Positions 13,790-26,805 of a DNA stretch of 64,000 bases are shown piece after piece. A program made the position numbers and the translations under genes. The notes beneath the pieces were generated by a model, which was not told where the DNA came from, made no database searches, and saw nothing but the letters and a program-made list of their open reading frames with translations. The first letter of the stretch is position 1. The number at the start of each line of letters is the position of its first letter. The DNA comes from Paragonimus westermani (lineage: Eukaryota; Platyhelminthes; Trematoda; Plagiorchiida; Troglotrematidae): assembly GCA_008508345.1 (NCBI GenBank), contig QNGE01000407.1, forward strand, positions 186,001 to 250,000. Reading direction: 5' to 3'.

Positions 13790-16110
13790 AACAACTGGCG
13801 GAGACTTCAACATGCCCAATATCTCATGGACCTCCTTCACTGCCCCTGCGAACCAAGCTGAGTCCCTCGCGTGTGTCCAACTAAACGAATGGCGTCAACG
13901 TGTTTCAACATCTATTGGGCTAGGCCACAATTAAGATCTCATTTTTACAACAGGCATCTTCTCTGCCACTGTGTCTGTCTTGGAATGACTCTCACGATGT
14001 GATCACAACGTAGTCAACTTTATGTTTGACCTAAAAGCTGTAAAAAATGTCGAGCGTCACATACTACTGTCAAATTATATTCGTCGATTGGAACATGATC
14101 ACCACACTGCTGGGGTCTCTGTAGTAGAACACATTTTTCCGGACCTCCGACCGTTGTATCGCAACCGAAGTATTTGGTGAACGCTTCAGGTCTTGCATGA
14201 ACATCATAGCCCTGCAAAGATCAAAGCACCGTAATATGCACGATAAAGGTATAATTTTCACCCCAAACCAGCAAGGTGAGCTCAAAGATGTAAAATCGCG
14301 CTACCGAAAAACACGCGAATCTCCTCTAATCGTGCAGATAAATAAACTGTTCAGTGCTATTGGATATGGAACTAAAATGCTTCAAATGAGTGGAGAAAAC
14401 CATGCGCTCAACAGCGCAGATAAGGATTCGGAGTTAATACAGTTGATAAGGCGTAGGAACTGTGCGAGAAACCCTGCCACTTCAGTAGTGACTCTACAGA
14501 ACAAAACCACCACAGATGCTCCCATTACAATCTGTGTGGACTTTAATTCACACTTTGTTGCTTCCTTCAACACTGAAGGACACATACTGCTCTAATCCCT
14601 TCTTACAAGTGCTAGTACGTTCCAGTGCCACATCCCTGTTGATGCAAGGCTCATATGCTCTCAGTTAACTGTTATCACACCTACTTATCTGCTTGGTCCT
14701 GATGGCGTTCATCCCGTTGCTTCAAAACACAGAGGGGAAGACAGCCTTCCACTTTTGCCCAAGATTTATACCATTTTTATACCATCAGGTTCCTTCCCTC
14801 TTCAACTGAAAACTTCTACAATCAAACGTTGCTATGAGAGTGGCTCGCGACATGACGTTGGCGATTATCGTCTCATTAACCATACTTTAGTTTGTCCTAG
14901 GGTGTTGGAAAGGTTAATGAGATGTCACCTAAACGAATTTCCACCATCACAGAACCTCTTAAACTGCACTCAGCATGAGCTCCTCAACAAATATTCTCGC
15001 ATGACGTGCCAGTTAGAGCTTCTTAACCATGTGACAGAATCTACTGACGCCAGGGAGGCGATTATCATCATACTGTTGGAAATGAAAAGGAATTTTTATG
15101 GTGTGCCTCATACGCGTCTTTTGAGCAAAGCAGCGTCTTTTGTTTTATTTTTCTTCATAGCTCACAGGCCGCAAACAAACAGTGGAAATAGTAGACAACT
15201 GCTCAATCCTCAGACCGGTCGCTGGTGAGGCAATACAAGGTAGTGGTTCTGGGCCGTTACTCTTTCTCACATATATAAACGATATATGTGTAGTTATCAA
15301 GCATGGAGAACTATTTCTATTTGCTGATGATACCAAATCTGTTTGAACTTCTCTTTCTGGCAATCTCAACCCATGTTTTGAAAGAATAAGACAGGACTTC
15401 ATGTCACTAGAGATTTGGTGTCAAACTTGGCTGATAAAATTTTCAGCCAATAAATCCACTACCGTTGTGCTTGATTGTCACGTACCAGAAAACTCTATAA
15501 CGCTGGACGGTCAAGGCATATCAACCGCCAACTCAATGCGTGGCCTGGATATACGCTACTCAGACGTATTCAATTAAGTTAATCATATCTTTCTCGTTGG
15601 CTAAAACTAGAAGGACGACAAGTTATAGTGAACATTCATCCCTCCTACCTGCTGCACGATCGAACCTTCATGGACTAAGCACACGACCGCAGTTTGAGTA
15701 CTGAACGTTCATATACAGCCACCTGCGCAAGTCTGATGGGCTAACTGCGGAAAGCCTCCAACGTGCACTCACGAAAAGTTTATTGGGCTATCCATCTTCT
15801 CTGAGCTGCAAAGAACGCTGCCAGAAGCTGACGCTCGGTCCTCTTTGATTACGGCGGCTGTAGCTTAACCTTGTGCTGATGTATAATCTCGTCTGTGGCG
15901 AGAACTTCACCGTCAGCTTCGCGATTGGCTCACAACAAATGTCGAAGTATAACCTCCGAGACAAGGAATTTACATTGGCAGCTTTTAAAGCGTGCAAACA
16001 AGAATAAAATATTCCAACATTTGGAACAAATTCTTGTATGCAGTTACAGCTGGTAAGAATATACGTCAATTCGAATAAAGCTGGAAAACTTTCCCAACAA
16101 TAATGAACGT
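13790..16110 (+). pseudogene. CR1-like LINE, decayed endonuclease and reverse transcriptase
   Basis: The plus strand carries in order GGDFNMPNISWTSF (endonuclease), CDHNVVNFMFDL (the SDH motif, S to C), a linker frame at 14197-14595, and reverse transcriptase motifs from 14755. These are DVGDYRLINHTLVCPRVLERL, QHELL, GVPHTRLLSKAA, SGSGPLLFLTYINDI, LFLFADDTKSV and IWCQTWLIKFSANKS. A distal block follows near 15.75-15.9 kb (CKERCQKLTLGPL). Stops and frameshifts break it many times, so it is inactive. It shares the LWLRRLKLNL-type distal block with the minus-strand copy at 24.7-25.8 kb, suggesting the same subfamily. Confidence 0.8.
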
Positions 16111-18008
16111 CATGTCCATTCATAAATTCTACCTGTTTGAGAACGGTATCTTTGAAAACGGACCTGATAACATGTGACGGGAAACCTTCTGCGCTGCGTA
16201 ATATTACGTCATGCATCCCTTGAACTGATGAAAGCCATCAATTTCAGGATAGATCCTGTACACATTCATGCTTTTAGACTTGCCCGCGAACAAGAAAACG
16301 TGTCTATAGTCAACAAGCCTAGGTGTCAACATACATATGTCCGTTAGTAATAACCCAATCACCCTGATACGTTCTTACTCAGCGCTTATTGATAGCTCGT
16401 GTATGTGCTCCAAATCACTATGCATAGGCGGAGCATGCTAAAACTGATTTTAAAAAAGAAACTCAACCTGATCGACTGATGACTACATAAAAACCTTGCG
16501 TTACGACTCTTCCCCGTTGCTCCCTGATAGACAATCTGGCAACCTCTCGGTGTTGTCGAACGTTCTTCTCATTCTATATACCGGCCGTACAAAGAGGAAC
16601 AACATCTAAATTCGGCAGCATTCATATACTAGGAGAAACTGATGACCGATTTTCTTCCGGGTTATGTGACAACTCTTCACATGTCGTGTGTTTTCCATCG
16701 ACTATTAACGCCACATGAAAGCTTATGCCAGAAAATCACGTTCCACTGTTTGTCATAGCTCGCATAATCAATATACGTTCTCCCGTTTATCGCGTGATTT
16801 CGCTTTTAATTTTTAAGTTCACAAATATCTCACCAGAGTAACCATTCCACCCCACCCGGAGACTCAAAATCCCATAATCGTTCAGCATTTTGCGTAGCCA
16901 ACAAGGTTCTTTGGATTTTAAGGAGGCTGAATTCCACTCAAGAGGTCCATCCATTCCTCTGCACAAGTGTTTGTTTTCCCATCCTCCTCCATGCTGACAA
17001 AATCGACGACACCTCTTTTCGGGACTATCTACATGGAATAATGACGGCATTCTTCGACAACACACTCTCTTCATTTTCCAAACACCTCTTTTTTTGGCAC
17101 GACCTTGACCATTAGGCCAGTGACCACCCTGTGGGGTGCCAGTTGATTTAGTTACTTAATTATTCTGTGGGAGTTTGGAGATTCCAAGTACTATTGCCTC
17201 AGAAGCACGTATTTCCAATTTTTCTTTCTAAGGTGGAATTTTTCCTCAAATGGTATCTGTTTTATAGCTTTATTCACATAGCTGACTCACTGTAGAATTT
17301 ACAGTTGTGGTGTCCAGATATGTATGATATATGTACACTGATCACGCTCTCCTGAGCTTTTTTCCCAGGGATGGGTTAAGAAGTATGCCACTATCCTTAT
17401 CATGATTATTGTCATTTTATATTCATTGGCCAGCCAGCCAGACAACCGTCTTAGGAATGTTTTCGGAAACTTCACTCTGTCAGCGTTACCGGTTAATCCA
17501 CGTTGACTTTCACAATAAGTTCCATGGTATTTTACGTTTTCAGTTGCACGGAGAGCCCAAGTTTGATGATCCAACGAAGATTATGCGTCGCAAGAAAAAT
17601 AACATTCTCTTCAGTAATGCCAAAATTGTGAGAAAATGACGTTTGTCTACTTCCACTAAGTAAAATTCTAGAATATCTCAACGTTAACTTTACCATTCAA
17701 CGTCATTTCACGACTTCCCTGAATGTTCCATTAAGTGTAATGCGATTGAACTAGCAAGCGTTCCTGAAATAACCCTTCCAAAAATTGAATGGAAACAGTT
17801 CTTTCGAAAGTGTAACGCGCCAAACAAGTACAACAAAATCGGTAATAAAAAATCCACGATGATCTCAACGAGGGCTTAGATACTTTTGACCTAACTGCTG
17901 ACGGTTAGACCCACTGCTCAGATTCCATCTGGTTGTAAGTTGTCTTAGAAGCGAGCTGTGACCTATAAGCTCACAAAACCAGTTTAATCCGAGTGCACCC
18001 TCACCAAT
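16111..18008. other. No recognised gene
   Basis: Short open frames only, including a 95-codon minus-strand frame at 16787-17074 without known motifs. Confidence 0.45.
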
Positions 18009-18387
18009 CTTAACAGATCAATTAGAACGTGATAAAATGGTACATGCAGGCACTTCGTGCTCACTCGGCAACACTGATTCACGGGAACATGAAGGGGTTT
18101 CTTGCGGCGAATATCTAAATGGGTAGCTAATCATTAGATAACCAAAAAGGAGGTAGATAACCGATGATAAACAATCAATCATCAGGATAGAACAATGAGT
18201 CCAGGGAAGGGTCAATTCATGTACAGTTTCCTCCGAATACAAATTGCCGGTTCGAGTCGACTGACTGCAGCTGCTCCAACAGGCCGTAGAAATCCTGATT
18301 TGAAATAACGCAGTGAGATTTCGAATGCACAAGATGGATCGATGGAGTGACTGGTGATCAGAACTTGTCTGGCAACTGAATAAACTG
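18009..18387 (+). repeat. Inverted repeat IR2, left arm (about 377 bp)
   Basis: The reverse complement of this segment occurs at 19439-19817 with about 99 percent identity (one difference in a 104-codon overlapping frame). The outer ends fade gradually near the TTAACAG/TTGAACA boundary. It is not coding as far as I can tell. Confidence 0.92.
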
Positions 18388-18805
18388 GATGTTTACGCGT
18401 TCCAACGACAGTGCTATTACCACATAACACGGACTCATGCACATGTGTAACTGAATGTATCTTCGTTCTGGTGCTCAAACATCTCTCAGTCATACAGAAT
18501 GGTATATTCAACTTGAAGCGACACCGATAAGCCCGCCTCCACTGGTTAAAGTCACCGGTAACTCCTGGGTCTGTCGGGCCTATCCGGATATCGGCTGCGT
18601 CAAAATTTTGCGATGTTGTTCGATGCGTGGTGTAATCACCCCTCGAAGTCAACCCTATGTAAATAATGTTTTTCTCTACATTTATCACCTCTCCGGATGG
18701 AACTTTTGTTTACTGTGTTTATCTATGAACCTTCTGCTGCAACCAGTTAATTGTGGGACGGAAGTAATGAGATCTTTTTTTCACAAAGCTGTCGTGCAGG
18801 CAGGT

Positions 18806-19010
18806 TTACGTTGCTCGTGTAACCACATTGTAGACTAGTGGTCGCTTGTTTTGGACAGGCGTGAAGCTGCTGAAGTTCACGTATTGACCTGACCACATGG
18901 GTCCCATATAAGCGGTTCTTTTAGCGGAGCCATCCCCTTGACAACGTATGGAGTTATTGAGAAGTGGCAAGCAGTTGTCGAACTCAAATTCACAGGTTAC
19001 TCTTAGATTA
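18806..19010 (-). pseudogene. Penelope-like element fragment inside IR2
   Basis: The minus strand reads AYMGPMWSGQYVNFSSFTPVQNKRPLVYNVVTRA. This parallels CMYRKPTWTGQYTHFTSFTP...NKRVLVRTLFMRAR in the Penelope-like copy at 41.7 kb, the segment just downstream of the catalytic core of Penelope-type reverse transcriptases. Only about 60 codons survive. Confidence 0.65.
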
Positions 19011-19438
19011 GGATGAAAATTATTTACACACTTCACCAAATCTAGTATCACCTGCCTTGATCGACTGAAGGTTAACGCCCTCCACGTCTCTTGTAATATG
19101 ACAGGTTTTCTATCCCTGTATCTGGCTTTTGCTCACGTTTTAGCATGAGAAACATCGCTAAGAAGGGACGCAGCGGAATTTTCAGGGCTACTCCGTCTAT
19201 TTGACGGTAGGATTGCTCGGAGAAACGGAAGCTAACGGTACCAGAACAAGGAAACGATGTTTCACTTAATGTGTCGGTAGAGAGCGGCGGCGAAGTGTAA
19301 TTCGTTTCAACTATTTCACACGTGTTTTCAGTCGTTCCATGCGGCGTGACATTTGTGGACAGTGACCAAATGTCAGCACGGAACATCAGTTTGTTGGCGA
19401 GATTTGTTCCATCTAGGTTTCTGAAATGCGCAAACGGA

Positions 19439-19817
19439 CAGTTTATTCAGTTGCCAGACAAGTTCTGATCACCAGTCACTCCATCGATCCATCTTGTGCA
19501 TTCGAAATCTCACTGCGTTGTTTCAAATCAGGATTTCTACGGCCTGTTGGAGCAGCTGCAGTCAGTCGACTCGAACCGGCAATTTGTATTCGGAGGAAAC
19601 TGTACATGAATTGACCCTTCCCTGGACTCATTGTTCTATCCTGATGATTGATTGTTTATCATCGGTTATCTACCTCCTTTTTGGTTATCTAATGATTAGC
19701 TACCCATTTAGATATTCGCCGCAAGAAACCCCTTCATGTTCCCGTGAATCAGTGTTGCCGAGTGAGCACGAAGTGCCTGCATGTACCATTTTATCACGTT
19801 CCAATTGATTTGTTCAA
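19439..19817 (-). repeat. Inverted repeat IR2, right arm
   Basis: This is the partner of 18009-18387, enclosing 1.05 kb that includes a minus-strand Penelope-like fragment. Identity between the arms far exceeds the preservation of the enclosed element. Confidence 0.92.
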
Positions 19818-21189
19818 ACTCTTCGGGAAAACCAATTATTTCGGACCTCGGTATTCTGTTTTATACTGCTGCGAATCAAGAGTATTACAGCTTCTCGATA
19901 TAATGCGTGCAGCCATGTGTGCTGACTGGTTCTACGGTTATCTCATATCTTAATAAAATATCTCCAAGCAAACCGCAAGGCGAAGCCTCTTGCAAATATT
20001 ATCCACTCAGCATTTCTGCCGATGGACGCCTTCTGAAATGAAACCAAATTTGTTTTCAGCAGTCAGGTCTGCAAATAGCTTTGAAGGTTGACATGAATGA
20101 ATGCAGAATTGAGTATGCGGAAGACGTGGTAAAGCTAAACGGACAGACAGACTGTGTGATATCAAACCGGTTGGTGAGAAAACCAATCTTGAACTCACCA
20201 CTCCAGTCTTCAGTCGGTCCCGGTTACCCTCGGTGCAGTGCTTTTAAGCAAGTCTGCGGCAAGCTGCTGGATGCCCAGCCAAATGTGGACTCTCTACCAT
20301 ATCGAGCTCTGAGCAATAATCCTATGGATCCGGCCCCAGGTATAAGCACTGGACGTCACAGATAAAAGAGATTAATAGGTGAATTCGGGAGACTTCCCAG
20401 TATTTTTATGCATCTTCCGATGGAGTTGAAGTCCAGTGGTTAGCTCGTGGACTACTGGTGATGCGACGCTTTGCGCCGAGCTTTGATCTCTCTACTAATG
20501 ACTTTGCCAATTCACGTAATGTGTTGGAACCGGAATGGAGGTGCATTAAATCCCTCAGTATCTCCCAAACCCGCTTCAATCAGGCACACTATTATTGCAA
20601 GCTGGTATATGAGGTTGATGGCTGAAGAATGTATTCTCAAGTAGGACGACGCAAAGTGTCCCGCGGATTTGGTGGAGAGAATGAAATTGTGCGCCACCAT
20701 CCTGCGATAACTATTGTGAGTCCATCGCACCTCGGGGGTACTGTCCGACGACTGTTCACGCCAATGCGATTTAATGATTTGAGGTGACAACCTTCATTTT
20801 CCGCTATGGATGGAAACCATCCATCATCCACTTGGCCAGGTTTGTTGATGAGAAGGCGGACGCTGCCAACACCAAGCTTATTTTTGTGAACCGCGGTTTC
20901 CCAGACAGCTATCCTCAGCCAAGCAATTGGACTTCCACGATCCAGCCGGAATCTGGTAAACACGGGATATATGCATTAAATGCCTACGTACATGGCCGTA
21001 CCTCCCACGGCTGCGAAAATTCCCTCAAACCGCAATGACCTAAGCCCGGAGCAGCACATTGTACTGGTCAGTGCCTAGAATTCAGTTAATCGAATCCTGA
21101 CGGTCGTCATGAAGCTGTCAGGGAACTGAAGCTCTGTCCCGTGCCCACAGACGAACGAGCGTTCAAAAAATATAGGATAATGCATGTTT
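19818..21189. other. No clear gene; possible upstream part of the BEL/Pao element
   Basis: Plus-strand frames at 20081-20365 and 20784-21038 point the same way as the BEL/Pao pol remnant and could be its gag, but no diagnostic motif is visible. Confidence 0.35.
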
Positions 21190-22780
21190 GTTGTGTAAAT
21201 CAATGCTTTCAAATGCATCATACCTTATAACATGGAGAAAGCAGCTCAAGGTAACAGAAATTTACCGCCGGCTAGAAACCAAGAGTAAGGTGCATCATAC
21301 AACAGCTTTGTCAAGTAAACTCAGTGTGGCATTTGAAGTAGTGCCTGCCAGAATCGAAGGGTCTTCGGACACATTAACAACCTATGCCCTCCTGGGAACT
21401 GCATTAGATGCCACAGTGGTCGAGAGTGACCCAGCTGAAACGTAAGTTATCGAAGGTCTCCGCGAAATTACATTGAGGACAGTAACAGATGATCCCCAAG
21501 TCCAGGTCACTGTTTTGTCATTTGATGGAGGCCGCTCGGGTGCAAATGAATGTTTTACGGTTAGTCCAGCTTGGTCCGTAACGACCGCTACCTGATTTGC
21601 TCCGTTTTATACTTACCAGCGAGCGACTGCAAACCTGGACATGTTTAAGTGGTGTGCCATTGATTGCGATTTCAGGAGAAACGGTGTCCATGCTAACTGT
21701 ATGTTACTTGTTGGTGACTGGCTGGGCTCTGGATAACAGTCTTGGTCAAGTTAAAAATCCTTACGCTGTACACGGCCTCTGAACTGGATGTTGTTAAAGC
21801 CGGCGCAGATAAAAGTTTGTACAGGCGCACCAAAAACCTCCGTATGACACCTGTCCACTGATACACTGGAGTCGCTTTGAATTCAGTCAAACTCACTGCG
21901 TGCGGCGCGTTACGTCTATCGAAGACTGCACTGTCTTTGAGTATATGAGAAGGTTCCTCGACAACCACCACCAAATAGCTTTATTTTCGAGGAAATGCCA
22001 GCCGAGTTTGCCCAACAACAGAGAACTAGCCTGTTACCTACCTCACGGCTTGAAAAGGCGTCTCCTGCAAGAAGAGATGGTGTATCACGTTTGTGTCGAA
22101 GATGGAAGAGCACACCACCGACGGAATGACTGAACTAGTTCCGGTGCCTGAAAAAGAAGGGTGATCAAATGTCTGATCCATACTGTGGAATCCACTGTCC
22201 AACTCTACAGACCGGCAGCACGTGGCAGTCCACCACGAAACACTGAGATTTAAACGCACTAAGCACACCGATGGTGGGGTAGTTGTCAATTGCGCTGTCA
22301 AATGCTGAAGTGTCCCTACGAACACCCAGCTACTTACTGGTCCCGACTTGGTAGTCAACCTATGTTGTGCGTGTGTACCACCGGACCCAAATACTAATCC
22401 CAGTGCTAGCAAGATCAAAAGTTGCTTCCGAGCGAGTTATGAGTACACCTCGGGTGGAGCTAACATTAGCTATCCTTGCTATCAGGCTGACCGACAGCGT
22501 CAAAAGGGGGTCATTGGAGGGGATTAAATCCGTGACGTTATGGATGGACTCGATCACCATTCTTCGGTTTATTCGCAATATCTCCAGTCGACTGGGTAAT
22601 GTTTTGTCGATGAATTATCATCTATACACGACCTGCCTAGTTCGAACTACTGGTGGTATGTGAGCACCAAAAGTAGTCCTGTGGACTGGAGATCTCGAAG
22701 TATGCACCAGAAGGACCAAAAACAAGAAGCTGATTTGGCGGCCTGCAATTTCTATAGAATGTTTCAGTTGCATTTCCGAC
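21190..22780 (+). pseudogene. BEL/Pao retrotransposon pol, internally deleted
   Basis: In order on the plus strand are a zinc-knuckle-like remnant near 21.2 kb and a protease-like block, VPARIEGSSDTLTTYALLG, where the catalytic ALLDSGS is changed to ALLGTAL. Next are the Pao signature LPNNRELA near 22.0 kb, GVVVNCAVK...LLTGPDLVVNL (start of the reverse transcriptase), and then directly RSKVASERVMSTPRVELTLA, LWMDSITILRFIRN and WWYVSTKSSPVDW of the RNase H region. The reverse-transcriptase palm between GPDL and SKVA is missing, so the copy cannot be autonomous. Stops and frameshifts occur throughout. Confidence 0.75.
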
Positions 22781-23250
22781 ACGACCTGAATGCCTCCATG
22801 AGAGGTTAGCAGATTCAAGACCGAAGAAACAGACACAAGCTTTCACCACTCTAGGTCAAGGCAGTTGGTTTCACTACTTCTCATGGTCCTGTGTACGCAG
22901 TAGGTTGCTACGGAAAACCGCACGGTCAGATCGGTCTGGTGGTTATGTAACTCTTGCCTACATCAGACGCCATCATCATCTGTTGATGCTGAGGCATGTC
23001 ACATCAGGTAGTGTGCTCACTGCGACCGTACCAAACTTGAAATAAAGTTTGAGACGGGCGCAACACACACGGGACGACGCCAGTTGGAGATCCTGCTTTC
23101 AGGGATCAGATGCTGGTGATCAACGTATTAGTGCCAAGAGGGCAATAGAACGTGGAGGTAATTAGTGAGCCGACTTCTGGGAAAGACGGATTGGCGAAGG
23201 AAATCCTAGTCATAACGGACAGTGAAAGCCGAGGAAGGGCGCAAATCCAC

Positions 23251-23276
23251 AATATATATAATATATAATATATATT
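23251..23276. repeat. AT dinucleotide-rich simple repeat
   Basis: A short run of TA/AT units (aatatatata, atatataata, tatat) occurs within otherwise mixed sequence. Confidence 0.8.
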
Positions 23277-23497
23277 TCTCAACGCGTATGTGAGAAGCAC
23301 GCTTGGTTATGCGCGATCACTGTAGATGGTTACAAACCATAGAAAAACGAATAATTAAACAGTAGCACAAACGTGGAGTCTGTTGCAACAAGGACGTAGT
23401 CAAAAAGAAAATGACTGTAGTTTATGAAACTTTGACGCACGCAACAGAGAAGGAGACAGTTCGCTCACTTTACAGATTTAATCTCAAAAATGGGATG

Positions 23498-24154
23498 TTA
23501 CACTACTTCACTGTTTACAAGGTTGTGGGATGGGCGATTTTTCAAATATTTCAAGGTCGCTCCGAGAGGATGTCCAAACACACCTTCAGAATTTTTCGCT
23601 ATTAGGGAATAGAATTGGCGTCCGGAAATTGTCAAGATAGATCGGATTTGGCGAGGCATGGCAGAAAATCCCAAAATCGAGCGAACGAACGGGCGGATTC
23701 CAACCAAGGATTTCGTCGATTGCTCGAAGACGTCACAAAGTTGAACATCTCGTGAACCGTTCAGAATAGACGAAGTTCCGTGCGTCCTTCCGTCGCAGAA
23801 AAATTTCCTCTCCCAATGGATAATATGGGAATCGGGAGGGAGAATGTAATTCCACACGTTAGATGGGAAAAATGTGGGGTTATAACATATACTATGACAG
23901 ACAATATGTATGGGGAATTTTTGATGAAGAACTCGTTCGATATTATTATTTTTCCTATGATTAACGAAATTTATAACCCTATCTACTGTTTGTTGTGGTA
24001 TTTTGCTATGCATTCGAGATTTATTTCGGTAAACGGAGAATTGAGTCGACCGTTCGGGGGGCCACATGAAAGGTGCGTGACAACTAAAGCTTACATGACG
24101 TCGTTCTGCTCGACTTATTATTATGCGCCGAGTTCACATATCATAGCAATTTGA
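23498..24154. other. Long overlapping open frames on both strands, unrecognised
   Basis: A 189-codon open frame runs on the minus strand (23498-24067) and a 124-codon frame on the plus strand (23780-24154). Neither translation has motifs I recognise, and both cannot easily be coding. One may be an old retroelement piece. Confidence 0.25.
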
Positions 24155-24729
24155 GCATTGCATATACATGAATGAACATATGTTACTAAAATAATGTTGG
24201 GTGTCGGAGGGTTTGGTGAGCGCTTAGTAGGCCAAGCGCTAAATGATCTTGTGGGTAAACCATATAACAAACCGTTTCAAGCAGGCTGTTCTCGAGAGGC
24301 TTTGGACAGCAAAGTGGTTATCTACGTAGTACGCATCTGACTTTGGTGCCCGTCTCACTAAGTTGCGTTTTCCCCAGGTATGCAATTATCAGACGCGAAA
24401 AGCAAAAGGCCGTTGAGGAGAGAGACCAAATCTTTATTCGACGAAATGTACAGGTGGTCATTGATAGCGCTATAAAAGGCACCGACACGCAAAATAGCCA
24501 GATAGGCTAGAGACCGACCGTCGACGAGCGAGTAAACCGGAAGAATGTGTCACGTGTGTCCTTCGGGTTCGGGCAAAGGTCACATGACATGTAGACAAAC
24601 AATCGGACAACATGCATCATGCGAACTTTGTTAATAGCCTAGGTGTAATATGCAACTATGAGTTTTGGAACTATTTCACACACCATACCGCAGGCGGGCC
24701 AGTGAAATCTCCAAGCCGCTACATGACGG

Positions 24730-25770
24730 CTAAATGTCTTTCAGGCCACATTCAAAAAGGTCATCAGGTGATACAGAGAGTTTGAAGATGGACATCTTGT
24801 GGGTTAACGTAAGATAGCTGTCCAAACCCTTTTTGAAACGCTGAATGTTGTTACTGGCTCTGACTTCATTTGGAAGTTTGTTCCAAATGTTGGAATACTT
24901 TACAAGGAAGAAGCGTGCACGTATATTATTCCGGGATATCAGGGTTGGCAAGGTGGAACCCTTATTTTTTCAAACTATATGAAGGGCTATGTTTCAAGTG
25001 GACGGTACTCGCTGTGGTAATCGCATCTAAATGTATGAGTTTATACAGCAGTGTCAAGTTCAACTTTAGTCTACGCAGCCAAAGTGGATCAATTCCAAGT
25101 TTTTCGCAACGTTGTCTATAGATGAGCGAAGAGGAATATCCTCAGAAGCTTTTGGTAAACGATCGTTGCAGGTTTTCTAATACAGGGTGACAGTAAATGA
25201 AGGTGTAATACTCGAGTTGAGGCCGAGCACACATCTTGTACAGCGTCAGCTTCGCAGCTGGTAGGCTGAACGCCTTTTTGATGCAGCCTATTGTTCTTTT
25301 AGTTTTCGCTACCTGGAAGCATGCTTGTTCAGAGAAATTGAGGGAGTTTAAGTATCGTATTCTTAGATCCCTGACCGAAGTGGCTGTATCAATATTACAA
25401 ACATCTAGTGAGATGGAGCCATGGGGTAATTTACAACCATAAATGAGGATGTTCGATTTGTCTGCTGAGAACGACATCAGCCATGTTCTGCACCACAACT
25501 GCAAGGGCGCTAGGTCCTGTCGTATATTTTGTAGACAGAAATTGATGTTACTGCCCTGAGGGAATGTGTAAACGATTTTGATATCTTCAGCAAGCAGAAA
25601 GGGCTTGTCATGTGTAATAATGTCTCACAGATCGTTTATGTACATTAAGAAGAGCAACAGACCCAGAACGTTTCCTTGTACCACCCCACTAGTCACTGGT
25701 TTTGGTGTTGAACAGTGCTCTCCTATTTTAACTGTTTGATTGTGACCTTCAACGTCTAGACAGGGGTGAC
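24730..25770 (-). pseudogene. CR1-like LINE, reverse transcriptase C-terminal half
   Basis: Reading the minus strand from 25770 downward gives GNVLGLLLFLMYINDL, then LLAEDIKIVY (catalytic ADD changed to AED), CRTWLMSFSADKSNILIYG, ARPQLEYYTFIYCHPVL, RRLKLNLTLLYKLI and FFLVKYSNIWNKLPNEV. These are consecutive CR1/jockey-type motifs. The first catalytic aspartate is replaced and one stop follows INDL. The 5 prime half is absent. Confidence 0.82.
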
Positions 25771-26659
25771 GACCATTTCATGATTCGCCAATGTATTTCT
25801 CCCGTGTATATATAGTTTTGCTGTTGAACGGACCCAGTATCAACGATTAGAATTCAACCGTCCGACACTGGTTAAAGGCGTATTATATTAATTGTTGCAT
25901 ACCCAACGGATCTTCCCCCCACTCCAAGTGAAGTGAGCGACTCTATGCATCGGGCCCAGTGCAACCCTCCAACTACTGGGTTAACTTGGCATGCTGCAGA
26001 TGCTCATGGTAAGTGAGTAGCGACCAGGGACACCTGCAACATCCGTCACTGGTTAAAATTCCGAGAGTTGGTAAGTGGGTCTGCGTGGTTTGATTTTGCG
26101 GAAAGGCTGTCCCAGACCCTGAATCATACTTAGAAAAGTAGCCCACTGCATGTCATCAAAGACGACGATGATTAAGGAAGTTACGCACGGAATCAGCAAG
26201 TGTGGTTGTTTATACGCTTCCCTGATGTGGTGAATTTCGACGCCACGCACGGAACCAACCGCCATAAGCAGGTTCTTTGTCGGTTCTCATTTGTGGATGT
26301 AGTCTGAAGCTATATCGGATTCTGGCCACGGAAGGAACGGATGGTGAACGATCCTTTATGCGCTTCTATGATCGGTGTGAAAAATGCGCTTCCATGTGTC
26401 GTTAGTTTGAAACATTTCTTGAGATGATGGAGACCGCATGCCTGTCAGAAGGTTTGTGATGAGTAGAACGGCAGGATATATGCGAAGACCACGAGTCTTC
26501 TTTGGGTGCGACATAATGTTGTGTTACTTCCGCTCTTGAGATGCCATGAGGAGATATCTAAGTTGGTTTAGCTAACCTCGTAATCACCATTTGGGGAAAT
26601 CTATTCAGAAGCTGGAATATGCTCCATCGCGTGGCTACCTGTGATAACTTAGAAGAGTG
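25771..26659. other. No recognised gene
   Basis: Nothing identifiable is seen between the CR1 remnant and IR3. Confidence 0.45.
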
Positions 26660-26805
26660 AGCGAGCAATTTTGTCCATTTATGGTCAGTGTCCCATCGAG
26701 ATGTTGGAGTAATCATGCGGACAGACCCGAGGCTCATTATTTACTTTCTGTGCAATCGGCTCCATATGGTTTAAGTGGACTATAAAGGCACAGTCAAATG
26801 TTGCT
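26660..26805 (+). repeat. Inverted repeat IR3, left arm (about 146 bp)
   Basis: The reverse complement of this stretch reappears at 27838-27990 at roughly 80 percent identity, including the blocks atggagccgattgcaca and gagcctcgggtctgt. It is more diverged than IR1 and IR2. Confidence 0.75.

Noticed and set aside
15788..16216. A 142-codon minus-strand gene
   Set aside because: The plus strand here continues the CR1-like distal motifs (CKERCQKLTLGPL), so the minus-strand frame is a shadow.
18018..18332. A 104-codon protein conserved between the IR2 arms
   Set aside because: The conservation is simply that of near-identical DNA arms. Frames on the other strand are equally conserved and no family motif appears.
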